Assembly (NCBI RefSeq): GCF_040436315.1
Contig: NZ_AP031572.1
Location: forward strand, 1,860,001-1,924,000
Length of the DNA: 64,000 nt
Reading direction: 5' to 3'
From: Synechocystis sp. LKSZ1
GTDB lineage: Bacteria > Cyanobacteriota > Cyanobacteriia > Cyanobacteriales > Microcystaceae
The notes beneath the pieces were generated by a model that ran no database searches, was not told the origin of the DNA, and saw nothing but the letters and a program-made list of their open reading frames with translations. This document shows positions 1 to 8,841 of the stretch, piece by piece (position 1 is the stretch's first letter; every line of letters begins with the position of its first letter). A program made the translations under genes and the position numbers.

Positions 1-267
1 CAGGGACAGGCCGGCTCGGAGGATTGGCACAACGGCCAGGGGCGTTTCCGGGTTAATAAAGGTCGCAGGGGCCTCGGTTAGGGGCGTTTGCACCGTCGTT
101 TCTAGGGTCAGAAACCAGTAGCGGGTGGCCTCGTAGGTCAGCCAGCGGCCCAGTTCCGTCATCGCTGTTTTGAATAAAACCGGTGGTGTTGTCTGATCCC
201 GTGCAATGCCCAGCCAATGTTTGATCAAGGGATGGTCGGGGACATAAACACGGAGTTGGGAGGCCAT
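1..267 (-). CDS. upp: uracil phosphoribosyltransferase, partial (C-terminus beyond the window)
   Basis: This is the first 89 codons of a gene that runs off the left edge. The translation starts MASQLRVYVPDHPLIKHWL and includes VPILRAGLSL near the edge, both typical of uracil phosphoribosyltransferase, which makes UMP from uracil and PRPP in pyrimidine salvage. The PRPP-binding loop and catalytic C-terminus lie outside the window, so function rests on the N-terminal half. The start is the ATG read from 267; the region 268-343 separates it from the next minus-strand gene. Confidence 0.85.
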   Translation of the reverse strand, partial: MASQLRVYVPDHPLIKHWLGIARDQTTPPVLFKTAMTELGRWLTYEATRYWFLTLETTVQTPLTEAPATFINPETPLAVVPILRAGLSL

Positions 268-343
268 AGACGAAAAATGTTAATAAACCAATGTGTTCTA
301 GTCTATCAAGCCCGGCCCCTGGGATTTCCGCAGTCTAGGAGAA

Positions 344-928
344 TTAAAAGGCCAAGGACCAGAGCTTGGCCCCCAACAGATAAATGCCCAAGGTAATGCT
401 AAACGTCCAACCGTAGGCAAAGCACATCAGCAGGCCGTCGGCCTCTAGCATGGCCACCGTGAGTAATAAAATACCAATGGCTGGAAATGGATTGGTTAGA
501 GGAATCGGCAGGATCAGCAGAACCGTTAACCAGGCCAAAACCAGGCCATTCAATCGCCAAATGTAGGGATGGGTCGCCAAAACCATTAAACGGGGCCGCG
601 TCACTCGTTCCAAAATCTTGGTTAAGCGCTTGATATGTTTGAGGAGATGCTGGGCAAGGGCCGTGGGAAAAGACGCCCGAGCCATCTGGGCCGGTAACCA
701 GGGCCGATGGAAGCCTAACAGCATTTGCCCCGACAGTAAGAGAATGACGACTCCCGCCACTCCCGTTAGGCCGGGGGGAATGGGAAAAATAAAGGGCAAG
801 GCCAAGAAAGCAATCAGCAGACAAAAGCCTCGTTCCGCCGTGACGTTGAGGATATCCTTTAAGGTCAGGGATTTTTGGGCCACGAGGGTCAACAGGGCCT
901 CAATATCCTGGGAAAATTTGAAGTTCAT
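344..928 (-). CDS. ExoD-family membrane protein (exopolysaccharide synthesis)
   Basis: A 194-residue integral membrane protein of the ExoD family. Hydrophobic segments lie around residues 35-75 and 130-190, separated by a basic stretch with IKRLTKILERVTRPR. The PFIFPIPPGLTG and ILPIPLTNPFPA motifs are typical of ExoD proteins, which are linked genetically to exopolysaccharide production in rhizobia but whose biochemical activity is unknown. I chose the ATG at 928 rather than a TTG at 952, because the first eight codons of the longer form do not resemble the family. It stands alone between upp and nrdB on the same strand. Confidence 0.75.
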   Translation of the reverse strand: MNFKFSQDIEALLTLVAQKSLTLKDILNVTAERGFCLLIAFLALPFIFPIPPGLTGVAGVVILLLSGQMLLGFHRPWLPAQMARASFPTALAQHLLKHIKRLTKILERVTRPRLMVLATHPYIWRLNGLVLAWLTVLLILPIPLTNPFPAIGILLLTVAMLEADGLLMCFAYGWTFSITLGIYLLGAKLWSLAF

Positions 929-1023
929 TGTCCACGCTGGGGCACTTCCCAAATTTTTTGACTATCTTAACTTCTTGGATATCGTCCCTGAGCTTAACTT
1001 TTTTCCAAGTCTGGGTACATCCT

Positions 1024-2091
1024 CTAAATTTCATCCCAACCCGTAATGCCCGACGACATCACGTAGCTGGTGACAGTGGCCTCAAAGAAATTGGCCTTGG
1101 TGTGGGCCTCTTTTTTTGTATCAGAAAAACGCTCTAGGTGAGTATAGGGACTCTTGCTATACTTGGCTTCCTTGTAGAGCGGCTCTAGACCAATGGCCCG
1201 TAAACGACTATTCGCCAGATATTTAGTATATTGCTCCGTACTCGCTTCAGTAATCCCTAGGATATTGTCCCCTACGATATGATTCGTCCAGGCGCATTCG
1301 TACTCAACAGCGCCGGCAAACATTTCATAGATTTGCTCGAGGGAATGGGGAAAGACCTGCATGGCCTCCGGGATTAATTTTTGGTAGAGGCGCACATGGC
1401 TCAATTCATCCCGGTTAATCATTTTAAAAATATCGGCACTGCCTGGCATCAACATGCGCGAGGCCAAGTTATAGAAATAGATAAAGCCATTGTAGAAGTA
1501 AAGGCCTTCCAGTAAATAATCCGCCAGTAACGCAACAAAATAGTTTTCCTGGGTCGGCTGATCAACGTACTGTTGGTAGAGACCGGCGATAAATTCACAG
1601 CGTTCTTTTAAAACCTTATCCGTCCGCCAAAAACCGTAAACATCATTACGGCGCTCCATAGGAATGATGGTCTCAATCATGTACTGATAGCTCTGATTGT
1701 GCATCCCTTCCTGGGAAATTTGCTCCGCCATACAGAGACTGATTTCCGGGGCTGTAATACTACTTTTGAGGTGGGGAATATTACAGGTCTGGACAGAATC
1801 CAAAAAGGTCAGATACGACAAAATACCATCAAAAGCGTAGCGTTCTTCGTCGGTTAAATTCCAATAGTCGGTAACATCCTGGGTAATATCTAAGCGTTGG
1901 GGAATCCAAAAATTTTCCCGCATTTGCTGATACAAACCCACGGCCCAGTTGTAACGCACATCATTCAATTGCATCAGGTTGGTCGTATTGCCAAACCAAA
2001 TGGTGCGGTGCGCGACGGAATCATCTCCCGTGGGATTAAAGATGGGCGTAATGGGCATCGCGGCGGAGGCAGTCGGCTCGGCTAACAGCAT
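1024..2091 (-). CDS. nrdB: class I ribonucleoside-diphosphate reductase beta subunit
   Basis: Radical-generating small subunit of class I ribonucleotide reductase, which reduces ribonucleotides to deoxyribonucleotides. The 355-residue protein has all expected metal ligands at canonical spacing: D98, E128, H131 (in EGMHNQSY), E195, E229 and H232 (in RDELSH). Y135 is at the position of the tyrosyl radical. The large subunit is not in the window. The ATG at 2091 is used; an ATG at 2058 (MPITPIFNP) is a plausible alternative start. The C-terminus is acidic and aromatic (GWDEI), as needed for docking to the alpha subunit. Confidence 0.93.
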   Translation of the reverse strand: MLLAEPTASAAMPITPIFNPTGDDSVAHRTIWFGNTTNLMQLNDVRYNWAVGLYQQMRENFWIPQRLDITQDVTDYWNLTDEERYAFDGILSYLTFLDSVQTCNIPHLKSSITAPEISLCMAEQISQEGMHNQSYQYMIETIIPMERRNDVYGFWRTDKVLKERCEFIAGLYQQYVDQPTQENYFVALLADYLLEGLYFYNGFIYFYNLASRMLMPGSADIFKMINRDELSHVRLYQKLIPEAMQVFPHSLEQIYEMFAGAVEYECAWTNHIVGDNILGITEASTEQYTKYLANSRLRAIGLEPLYKEAKYSKSPYTHLERFSDTKKEAHTKANFFEATVTSYVMSSGITGWDEI

Positions 2092-2278
2092 GGTGATTTC
2101 AGAGCTTGGATGGACAAGAGCTAGATTAACAAACGGCTTTTTACTCTAGCACAGCATCCCCTAGAAATGCTCAGAAACCCTTTCCCTTAGCGCTCCCTAG
2201 CTAATTCTAAGTCAAGGCCTGCGGGTGATACTTAGACAAAAAATCGCTAAAGTCTGACTACACAACTGACCCCACTGT

Positions 2279-2292
2279 CCCCTTGCGAAGGG
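2279..2292. repeat. short GC-rich palindrome, possible dispersed repeat
   Basis: The gap 2092-2336 holds no gene. Within it, CCCTT-GCG-AAGGG forms a small hairpin at 2280-2292, embedded in a C-rich context (GACCCCACTGTCC). A related sequence with the same layout occurs at 62325-62354. Short C-rich palindromes of this kind are commonly dispersed in cyanobacterial intergenic regions. There is no T-run, so it is a weak terminator candidate for nrdB or arsC. Confidence 0.4.
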
Positions 2293-2336
2293 AAGGTGCC
2301 GCAGGCGGAGGAGTATAAACGTTGTGAACAATCGCC

Positions 2337-2732
2337 TTAGCTGAGCTGAGTTATCAATTGCTCAACGCGAACCTTGATTTCGTCCCGTACCCGTTGAAAG
2401 GTTTCTAGAGGCTGACCATCGGGGTCGTCCAGTTGCCAATCTTCAAAGACTTCCCGCAACACCCAGGCCTCCGGTAAATTCACGCCACAACCGCAGAGGG
2501 AAATGACGGCATCGTAGTCCTCCGCTTGAAACTCACTGATGGCTTTAGATTGTTGATCCGAAATATCAATACCAATTTCCTGCATAACCTCGACTGCTGT
2601 GGGATGCACCCGCGAGGCCTCCAGGCCAGAACTGGTGACGGCAATTTGGCCCCGCCCGAGGGCCTTGGCGAAGCCTTCAGCCATCTGGGAACGGCAGGAA
2701 TTTTTCTTACAGGCAAACATTACTTTTTTCAT
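2337..2732 (-). CDS. arsC: arsenate reductase, cyanobacterial LMW-phosphatase-fold type
   Basis: Reduces arsenate to arsenite so that the Acr3 pump can export it. The 131-residue protein has C8 in the CKKNSCRS P-loop and the resolving pair C80 and C82 in SLCGCGVNLP. This layout and length match the Synechocystis-type arsenate reductase, which has the low-molecular-weight phosphatase fold but is coupled to glutathione and glutaredoxin. It is the last gene of acr3-arsH-arsC, 23 bp after arsH. Confidence 0.93.
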   Translation of the reverse strand: MKKVMFACKKNSCRSQMAEGFAKALGRGQIAVTSSGLEASRVHPTAVEVMQEIGIDISDQQSKAISEFQAEDYDAVISLCGCGVNLPEAWVLREVFEDWQLDDPDGQPLETFQRVRDEIKVRVEQLITQLS

Positions 2733-2755
2733 GGTTTTTTCCGTTAAGGGTTGAA

Positions 2756-3370
2756 TTAGGACTGTTGCTGGGCCTTGCGTTCGCTGTGGCGGTCGGTGAG
2801 GTAGTCCACCTTATCCCGCAGGAGTAGGGTGAATTTATACAATTCCTCCATGACATCAATGACGCGGTCTCGGTAGGGGGAATCCTTCATGCGGCCCTCG
2901 TCATCAAATTCTTGGTAGGCCTTGGCCACAGAAGATTGGTTGGGAATGGTAAACATCCGCATCCAACGGCCCAAAATACGCATGGTATTGACGGCATTAA
3001 AGGACTGAGACCCGCCGCTGACCTGCATCACCGCGAGGGTTTTGCCTTGGGTCGGCCGCACCGCACCGATTTCGAGGGGAATCCAATCGATCTGATTTTT
3101 GAGAATGCCGGTGATATTGCCGTGCATTTCCGGGGAAGACCACACCTGGCCCTCAGACCACTGGCTCAGGCTTAGCAATTCCTGTACCTTGGGGTGACTA
3201 TCGGGGACTTGGCCGCGCAGGGGCAGGTCGTGGGAATGGAAAAATTTTACCTCGGCCCCCATCTCCGTGATGATTCGAGCCGCTTCCTCCGCTAGTAGGC
3301 GACTGTAGGAACGTTCCCGCAGTGAACCGTAGAGAAATAAAATACGAGGGGGATGGTCAAAGTGACTCAT
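2756..3370 (-). CDS. arsH: ArsH, NADPH-dependent FMN reductase-family arsenic resistance protein
   Basis: Flavodoxin-like protein of the ArsH family, 204 residues. The phosphate-binding loop [13 protein letters not shown] lies near residues 14-26 and [16 protein letters not shown] in the middle, both typical of ArsH. Family members are FMN-dependent NADPH oxidoreductases; some oxidise trivalent organoarsenicals. It lies between acr3 (36 bp upstream) and arsC (23 bp downstream) and very likely shares their transcript. Confidence 0.92.
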   Translation of the reverse strand: MSHFDHPPRILFLYGSLRERSYSRLLAEEAARIITEMGAEVKFFHSHDLPLRGQVPDSHPKVQELLSLSQWSEGQVWSSPEMHGNITGILKNQIDWIPLEIGAVRPTQGKTLAVMQVSGGSQSFNAVNTMRILGRWMRMFTIPNQSSVAKAYQEFDDEGRMKDSPYRDRVIDVMEELYKFTLLLRDKVDYLTDRHSERKAQQQS

Positions 3371-3406
3371 TACTGGATTCCTTAAGGTAAGAAAATGTCG
3401 AACTTG

Positions 3407-4462
3407 CTAGATAGACTTAGCAGGTAAGAAATAATGTTTTTCAAACCAAAACGCTACATTAACCAAACCAATCAAAACTGGCACTTCGATTAACGGGCCA
3501 ATCACAGTGGCAAAAACAACTCCAGAATTAATACCGAATACGCCTACGGCTACGGCAATAGCCAACTCAAAGTTATTGCCGGCGGCAGTAAATGCGACAC
3601 TAGCCGCTTGGCTATAGTTTGTCTTAATTTTCCAAGCCATGTAAAAGCTAGTGAAAAACATAAGTGCAAAATAGAGAATTAGTGGGATTGCAATTCGCAC
3701 CACATCCAGTGGAATTTGTACAATCAAATTCCCTTTTAGACTAAACATCACAACGATAGTAAAGAGGAGAGCAACGAGCGTTAGGGGACTAATTCTAGGC
3801 AGAAATTTTTCGTAATACCATTGTTTGCCCTGGGCTTTGACTAAAAAGAAGCGGGTTAGAAATCCAGCCAAAAATGGAATTCCCAAATAGATCAACACGC
3901 TATGGGCAATCTCAGCAATACTCACATTAACGACACTGCCTTGTACCCCAAATAGTGGTGGCAAAACACTTAAAAAGAACCAGGCATAGGGACTATAGAA
4001 AACCACCTGAAAGAGGCTATTAAAGGCAACTAGTCCAGCTGTATACTCAGTATTTCCCCTTGCGAGGTCACTCCAAACTACTACCATTGCAATACAACGG
4101 GCTAGGCCTATCAAGATTAATCCCACCATATAATCTGGATAGTCACGCAGTAAGAAGATTGCTAAGAAAAACATTAAAAATGGGCCAATAACCCAATTTT
4201 GTAAGAGAGAAATACCAAGAACTTTACTGTTGCGTAAAACGTGCCCTAGCTCCTCGTAACGCACCTTTGCCAAGGGGGGATACATCATTAAAATCAAGCC
4301 GATGGCGATCGGTATATTAGTCGCGCCAACTTGAAATTGATTGATGATTTGATCAATGGCTGGGAAAAAGTAGCTGATACCGACCCCAGCAAGCATCGCA
4401 AAAAAAATCCACAGGGTTAGGAAACGATCCAAAAAGGAGAGTTGTTTCAGCGTTGTCGTCAT
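3407..4462 (-). CDS. arsB: Acr3-family arsenite efflux transporter
   Basis: A 351-residue inner-membrane arsenite efflux protein of the Acr3 family, with about ten predicted membrane segments. The conserved cysteine of the arsenite pathway is C123 ([11 protein letters not shown]) and the conserved membrane glutamate is E299 ([13 protein letters not shown]). It is the first gene of acr3-arsH-arsC. Its ATG overlaps the outer edge of a 16-bp inverted repeat that contains an ArsR-type operator, so the 5' leader is only about 25 nt. No Shine-Dalgarno sequence is evident. Cyanobacteria often name this gene arsB although it belongs to Acr3, not to the E. coli ArsB family. Confidence 0.93.
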   Translation of the reverse strand: MTTTLKQLSFLDRFLTLWIFFAMLAGVGISYFFPAIDQIINQFQVGATNIPIAIGLILMMYPPLAKVRYEELGHVLRNSKVLGISLLQNWVIGPFLMFFLAIFLLRDYPDYMVGLILIGLARCIAMVVVWSDLARGNTEYTAGLVAFNSLFQVVFYSPYAWFFLSVLPPLFGVQGSVVNVSIAEIAHSVLIYLGIPFLAGFLTRFFLVKAQGKQWYYEKFLPRISPLTLVALLFTIVVMFSLKGNLIVQIPLDVVRIAIPLILYFALMFFTSFYMAWKIKTNYSQAASVAFTAAGNNFELAIAVAVGVFGINSGVVFATVIGPLIEVPVLIGLVNVAFWFEKHYFLPAKSI

Positions 4463-4498
4463 AATCGATGCATCAACTAATCTTGATGCATCGATTAT
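4461..4498 (-). promoter_or_regulatory. ArsR-type operator 1 within a 16-bp perfect inverted repeat
   Basis: The left arm at 4461-4476 (ATAATCGATGCATCAA) is matched perfectly by its reverse complement at 4483-4498, with a 6-nt spacer. Its centre is ATCAA-N6-TTGAT (4472-4487), the form of the ArsR site described in Synechocystis. It covers the predicted transcription start and reaches into the acr3 start codon, so bound ArsR would block initiation. Confidence 0.8.
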
Positions 4499-4523
4499 AT
4501 ATCAATTAATCTTGATTTATCAA
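4494..4523 (-). promoter_or_regulatory. sigma-70 type promoter of acr3-arsH-arsC
   Basis: Read on the minus strand, TTGATA (4523-4518) and TATAAT (4499-4494) are separated by 18 bp. Transcription would start near 4487, about 25 nt before the acr3 ATG. The two operators sit between the -35 and -10 elements and just downstream of the -10. Confidence 0.78.
4501..4516 (-). promoter_or_regulatory. ArsR-type operator 2
   Basis: ATCAA-N6-TTGAT again, 29 bp from the same point of operator 1 and identical to it in 15 of 16 positions. It occupies the spacer between the -35 and -10 elements, the classic position for ArsR/SmtB repressors. A further TTGATTTATCAA palindrome (4512-4523) overlaps its outer edge and the -35 element. 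Confidence 0.75.
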
Positions 4524-4527
4524 CACA

Positions 4528-4848
4528 TCACTCTGTCTCAAGGCAATTTCGAGTCGGAAAGAGCTCCCCGAAGCGTCGATACTGACTGAGGTACTCTTCG
4601 AGCTTGAGAAATTGGGCCAAGTTGAGGCGGTAATAACTCCAGCGGCCCTGTTGCCGCATTTGCACCAGTTGAGATTCCTTCAGGGTTTTCAGGTGGAAAG
4701 AAAGCTTGGACTGACTCACCTCCAATAAGTCACAGAGGTCACACACACAAAGTTCCTGGGAGCGGAGATGGTCAAGAATCCGCAGGCGTAATGGATCGGA
4801 CAGGGCCTGGAAGCCCGCCTGAAATTCCCTCAAATCAGTCATTGACAT
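4528..4848 (-). CDS. arsR: ArsR-family arsenite-responsive repressor
   Basis: Winged-helix repressor of about 106 residues. The ELCVCDLCDLL motif carries C34, C36 and C39, the ArsR arsenite-binding cysteines, followed by the recognition helix SQSKLSFHLKTLKES. In the family, arsenite binding releases the DNA. The gene lies directly upstream of acr3 on the same strand, with the operators in the 65-bp gap. I prefer the ATG at 4848; an in-frame GTG at 4890 would add 14 residues. No ATCAA-N6-TTGAT site was seen upstream of arsR itself, so it may not be autoregulated from its own promoter. Confidence 0.92.
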   Translation of the reverse strand: MSMTDLREFQAGFQALSDPLRLRILDHLRSQELCVCDLCDLLEVSQSKLSFHLKTLKESQLVQMRQQGRWSYYRLNLAQFLKLEEYLSQYRRFGELFPTRNCLETE

Positions 4849-4939
4849 TGGCAAAAAGGGCCGCAAATGGGGATACAGTGCAACCAGCACTCACAACGGC
4901 ACTCCCCCTATCCTACAATTTTTCTGGGTGATTTTTGTA

Positions 4940-6844
4940 CTAATTGGCTGGAGCTTGGCAGTAATGGTTAAAGCGGGCCTCTAGTTGAGCGGCCGTCAAA
5001 TTCTGCGTCCAATATTCAATTAAGGCATGGCCCAGAGCCCAGGCATTGCGGTCGGGGGCCGTGCGATTATCTATCAAGACGGGCCAGAGGGCCATTAGAT
5101 CAAAGCTCTGGGTTTCGGCTCCCGTTCGGTTGAGCAGGGTGAAGAGGTCGTAGGCCAACTGCAATTTCCCGATCACCACCGGCAACTGTTCGATGGGAAT
5201 TTGCTCTGCCAAGAGGTAGGCCAGGGCCGGTGACCCCGTGGACAGCGTGGAAATCACCTTCAGAACCGGGCTTTTCAGCAAGGCAGTCAGGCCCTGAGTC
5301 GTCGTCAACTGAAAGGTATAGCGGTCAATTAATTTAGCGGCGGCCAGGGTACGGGCCTCTAGGTTGTCCAGAAAACGGGCCAAGCGCTGTTGTTTGGCCG
5401 GAGCGATGGTGGCCAGGAGGGTTAAAGATAAGGCCTCAAGGCCCCAGGCCCGTCGTCCTAAACTCGCATCCTCGGTGACCAGGGGCAGAACCTGGGTGCA
5501 ATAATCTCCTAACTGCTCACTGCGGTATTGCAGGGCTTCTCGAATGGCTACTTCCTTGGCCTGGGTTCCCCATTGCCAATCGTAGGGGGGTTGCCATTCC
5601 CGCACGGGCCGGAGTCGATCTACCTGGGTAACGATCAAGAGTACTGGCAGGGAGGGAATTTGCTGGTGGAGGTCGCGCAGAAATTCCCCATCCATCTGCA
5701 AAGACGGATCGAGGGCCGGGGTCAGCAGGAGTACCAGATCGGCCTGCCCCGCATAGTCCAGCACCTGTTGCCGTAGGTCTGAGCGTTGATTTTGCTCGTA
5801 GCCAGGGCTATCCCAGAGTAGAAGGCTTTCCCCCGTAGGAGTTTGCCACTGGAATTCCGCCAGGGTTTTGGTACTGGGCAGGAGATCGGTTTTAGCCAGA
5901 TTTTTTTGAAAAAGGGTATTAATTAAACTACTCTTACCGGCCCCGGTGCGGCCAACCAGGAGTAATCGCAAGGGTTCCTCCGCCAAGGTTTCGGGGGACT
6001 CTGCCTGCTGGAATAATTCTCGCAGGGCCTGGGTTTTGGCCTTGGCTAGTTGGGGCGTTGCACTGGGCAGTTGTTCCAGGGCCGGAGATTGAGAACCGTA
6101 GAGCAGGATGGCCTGGCGAGCCAGGTTGCGTAACACATTTTCCCGTAGGAGTTGGCCCAGATTTCCCAGCAGTTGTTGGGTCGCTTGCTGACTGGTGTTG
6201 GCACTGGCTAAACGGGCCGCCGCTGCCGCTGGGTTCAATAGCCATTGACTCCAGTTCCACAGTTGCCAGAGTTTTTTCAGGGACGGTTCCAGACGTTGGT
6301 AGACCTCGTAGGATTGATAGGCCTGGCCCAAGGTGACTTGATTCAAGGCGGGCGAGAGGGTGGCAACCCAACGATCTAGGTCATCCACTGTGCCCCGTAG
6401 TAGTTGATAGGCATCGGGGAGGTAAATATTAAGTAACGGATATTTCACACCGGGATGATGGGCCTGGGCCACCAGGGTAATCACGGCTTGGCACCGCTGG
6501 CCAAAGATGGAGAGGTCTTGCCAGAGGGGCGGATCGGCCTGGGCCTGTTGGAGAATGCCGCGCAAACCAGCTTCAATCTGCGGCAGAATCTGGCCCTCGT
6601 CCGGGGGGAGGTCGAGAGTCGGAACGTCGGGTTGGCCAAAACTCTGATTTAGGGCCATGGGGGCCGTCCACCGCACTAAAAGCCAACGCCAAGGGACCAA
6701 AATAAGCAGAATAACCGCCCAAATCCAGTTCAGGCCCCAGGCATGAATTTGGTAACTAGCGGCAACGAGCAGAAAGACGATAACCCCCGCCGGAGGGGCC
6801 ATCAGCAGAAACCATTGCCATCGCTGAAAACGAATTGGGGTCAT
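4940..6844 (-). CDS. membrane-anchored Era/HSR1-like GTPase
   Basis: A 634-residue protein with two N-terminal membrane segments (about residues 12-30 and 37-57), a helical glutamine-rich region, and a GTPase domain. The P-loop is GRTGAGKSS (298-306), G3 is DSPG (345-348), and G4 is TQVD (406-409), a variant of the usual NKxD. The C-terminal 170 residues are helical and contain hydrophobic stretches. Related cyanobacterial proteins are annotated only as GTP-binding proteins and the cellular role is unknown. It is read away from arsR on the same strand; the preceding rqcH terminator suggests its own promoter. Confidence 0.8.
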   Translation of the reverse strand: MTPIRFQRWQWFLLMAPPAGVIVFLLVAASYQIHAWGLNWIWAVILLILVPWRWLLVRWTAPMALNQSFGQPDVPTLDLPPDEGQILPQIEAGLRGILQQAQADPPLWQDLSIFGQRCQAVITLVAQAHHPGVKYPLLNIYLPDAYQLLRGTVDDLDRWVATLSPALNQVTLGQAYQSYEVYQRLEPSLKKLWQLWNWSQWLLNPAAAAARLASANTSQQATQQLLGNLGQLLRENVLRNLARQAILLYGSQSPALEQLPSATPQLAKAKTQALRELFQQAESPETLAEEPLRLLLVGRTGAGKSSLINTLFQKNLAKTDLLPSTKTLAEFQWQTPTGESLLLWDSPGYEQNQRSDLRQQVLDYAGQADLVLLLTPALDPSLQMDGEFLRDLHQQIPSLPVLLIVTQVDRLRPVREWQPPYDWQWGTQAKEVAIREALQYRSEQLGDYCTQVLPLVTEDASLGRRAWGLEALSLTLLATIAPAKQQRLARFLDNLEARTLAAAKLIDRYTFQLTTTQGLTALLKSPVLKVISTLSTGSPALAYLLAEQIPIEQLPVVIGKLQLAYDLFTLLNRTGAETQSFDLMALWPVLIDNRTAPDRNAWALGHALIEYWTQNLTAAQLEARFNHYCQAPAN

Positions 6845-6939
6845 CGGTCAAGCGGGAACGTTGGGTTGCGATTGCCTCAATTCTAGTCCTCCCCGAAGGA
6901 GTCACGAATAGCGAGTCCCTTCCAGGGCCATCTGCCTAC

Positions 6940-6965
6940 AAAAAAACCAGTGAGCGGATCACTGG
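6940..6965 (-). terminator. Rho-independent terminator after rqcH
   Basis: On the minus strand, CCAGTGA-N5-TCACTGG (arms 6965-6959 and 6953-6947) is followed by seven T residues (6946-6940). It lies 130 nt beyond the rqcH stop codon. A second inverted repeat, TTGTAACA/TGTTACAA (7046-7053 and 7070-7077), lies between them without a T-run. Confidence 0.85.
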
Positions 6966-7095
6966 TGCAAAATGTTGTTGTTGAGTGAGGAAATCTTGGC
7001 TGCGTGTTCCCAACTCGCGGAGCGTTGGATTCCTTATGCTACGAATTGTAACATGCAACACGAAAATTTTGTTACAAAAAAGTAAGGATTTTTCC

Positions 7096-8832
7096 CTAAT
7101 CAGATGTTTTTAGATATAGTGGGATGTTGGAAGGTTTTCCCCAAAGGACGACTTCCTGCTGATAAACCACCATGCCGGGCCGAGCGCCCTTGGGTTTAAA
7201 AACGTATTTCGGTTGAGTATAAATAACGGGAACTTGTTCACTGCCCCGGGCCTGGCTGTAGTAGGCGGCCCAATCCGCCGCACATTGCAGGTCGCTTTCC
7301 TCAACGCTGGCCCCCGGTGGAACCCGAAGCAAAACATGACTGCCGGCAATTTCTTGGCTATGGAACCAGAGGTCGTAGTCCGTTGCCACTCGGAAGGTGA
7401 GGTAATCATTTTGGCGATTATTACGGCCGATCCAGACCTCAAAACCGGACGGACTGGCCTGCTGGTGGGGCTGGAAGGTTTCAGTTTTGCGGAGACTGCG
7501 GGGATAGGGACTGTCTAAGTATTTCTGCTCGATGAGTTCCTCTCGAATTTCCTCCAGGGCCTGGAGGTCTTCTGCTTGGTGCTGGTTGGTCAGTTGTGCG
7601 AGGCTGGCTTCAATTTGTGCCAGGTAGGCCAATTCCGCTTGCACGTTTTCGAGGAGAGGTAGAACGACGGTTTTAGCCCGTTTTAATTTTTGATGTTGGC
7701 GGTACAGGGCCTGGGCCGTTTGGATGGCATTTTTATCGGGCCGCAGGGGAATCCGCACGGGTTGGCCCGTCTCGAAATCCGTCAGTACCATTTCCGTCAT
7801 GCCCGCCTGCCATTGATAGCTATGGGCCATGAGGAGATCCGCCTGCTGTTGATACTGCTCCGATTGCTCCGATTCCGCTAAGCGTTGCTGAAAGAGAAGC
7901 GCTTTCTGTTGGAGTTTTTTATGGTGATACTGGACTTTTTGCTGGAGTTGCTGGCGTAGCTGTTGGCACTGTTCCCGCCGTTGGCCATGGCTATAGTAAT
8001 CATTGATCAAGGTATTCACCTTGCCCACGGGTTCCAGCAGGCCCTGGCCCAGAACCGTATAACCGTTGCTCGTCCAACCCGGATGGAACTGCTCGGTTTC
8101 TAAGGCCTTTAACCAGGCCTGCCAGGCTTGAAACAGGCCCTGCCAATGGACTGGAGTCAGGTCAGTATTGGCAACAGTTTCTGGGAGTTGCGCCTGGGTC
8201 AACAGGGCCTGGGCCACCATCGGACTCACCCCCCGATAGATTTTAATCAACTGTTGTTTGAGGGGGCCAGGAATCAGGCTCAGTCGTTCCTGCCAGCGGG
8301 TTTGATCCTCGTCTAGACGGGGACATTCTCCCAAGAGAACCGGCGGTGGCGTATAGGGTTGGCCCGTTTGCACCGTTCTGACCCGCGATTGCTGGGCATT
8401 GACCTGATGGGCCACGGTGATAATTTGCTGGTGGGCATCGGTGAGCACCAGGTTGCTGTATTTGCCCATAATTTCCAAATAGAGATGGAAATGGGGGGCC
8501 TCACCGGGACGCGGGGCCACTTGTAAATCCAGAACCCGTTCCCAGGGGGCCAGGGGGGCCAGGGCGGTCAGGGCCAATCCCTTAATTTGGTGCCGCAGTT
8601 GGTCGCTAAAGGTAAAGGTGTCGGCATGGGTGGGTGGGGCCTCTCCCAGACAAAGCCGAGCGGCCTGGGGATGCCAACAGAGGGTCAACCAACCCCGGTG
8701 TTGCAAGGTTCGCAGGGCCAGGGCCAGGGTGTAGCGGTCGCGCTGATAAACCTGTTCAATCCGGGCCGGTAGCCATTGCTGACGGAGTTCCGCCACAATC
8801 GCCGTCAGCGTTGTGAAATCAAAGGATTGCAT
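7096..8832 (-). CDS. rqcH: RqcH/NFACT-family ribosome quality control protein
   Basis: A 578-residue NFACT protein. The N-terminal NFACT-N domain begins MQSFDFTTLTAIVAEL, a glutamine-rich coiled coil occupies roughly residues 290-430, and the C-terminal NFACT-R (DUF814) domain contains NDYLTFRVATDYDLWFHSQE. In bacteria such proteins bind stalled 50S subunits and direct alanine tailing of the nascent chain. Older annotations call them fibronectin-binding proteins. It starts 9 bp after the gcvH stop, so the two probably share a transcript ending at the hairpin near 6950. Confidence 0.88.
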   Translation of the reverse strand: MQSFDFTTLTAIVAELRQQWLPARIEQVYQRDRYTLALALRTLQHRGWLTLCWHPQAARLCLGEAPPTHADTFTFSDQLRHQIKGLALTALAPLAPWERVLDLQVAPRPGEAPHFHLYLEIMGKYSNLVLTDAHQQIITVAHQVNAQQSRVRTVQTGQPYTPPPVLLGECPRLDEDQTRWQERLSLIPGPLKQQLIKIYRGVSPMVAQALLTQAQLPETVANTDLTPVHWQGLFQAWQAWLKALETEQFHPGWTSNGYTVLGQGLLEPVGKVNTLINDYYSHGQRREQCQQLRQQLQQKVQYHHKKLQQKALLFQQRLAESEQSEQYQQQADLLMAHSYQWQAGMTEMVLTDFETGQPVRIPLRPDKNAIQTAQALYRQHQKLKRAKTVVLPLLENVQAELAYLAQIEASLAQLTNQHQAEDLQALEEIREELIEQKYLDSPYPRSLRKTETFQPHQQASPSGFEVWIGRNNRQNDYLTFRVATDYDLWFHSQEIAGSHVLLRVPPGASVEESDLQCAADWAAYYSQARGSEQVPVIYTQPKYVFKPKGARPGMVVYQQEVVLWGKPSNIPLYLKTSD

Positions 8833-8841
8833 GGCGGAGTC

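Noticed and set aside
5934-6371. Long secondary frames inside the GTPase gene, both strands
   Set aside because: They are G/P-rich shadows of a GC-rich gene whose own frame carries the P-loop, DSPG and TQVD motifs.
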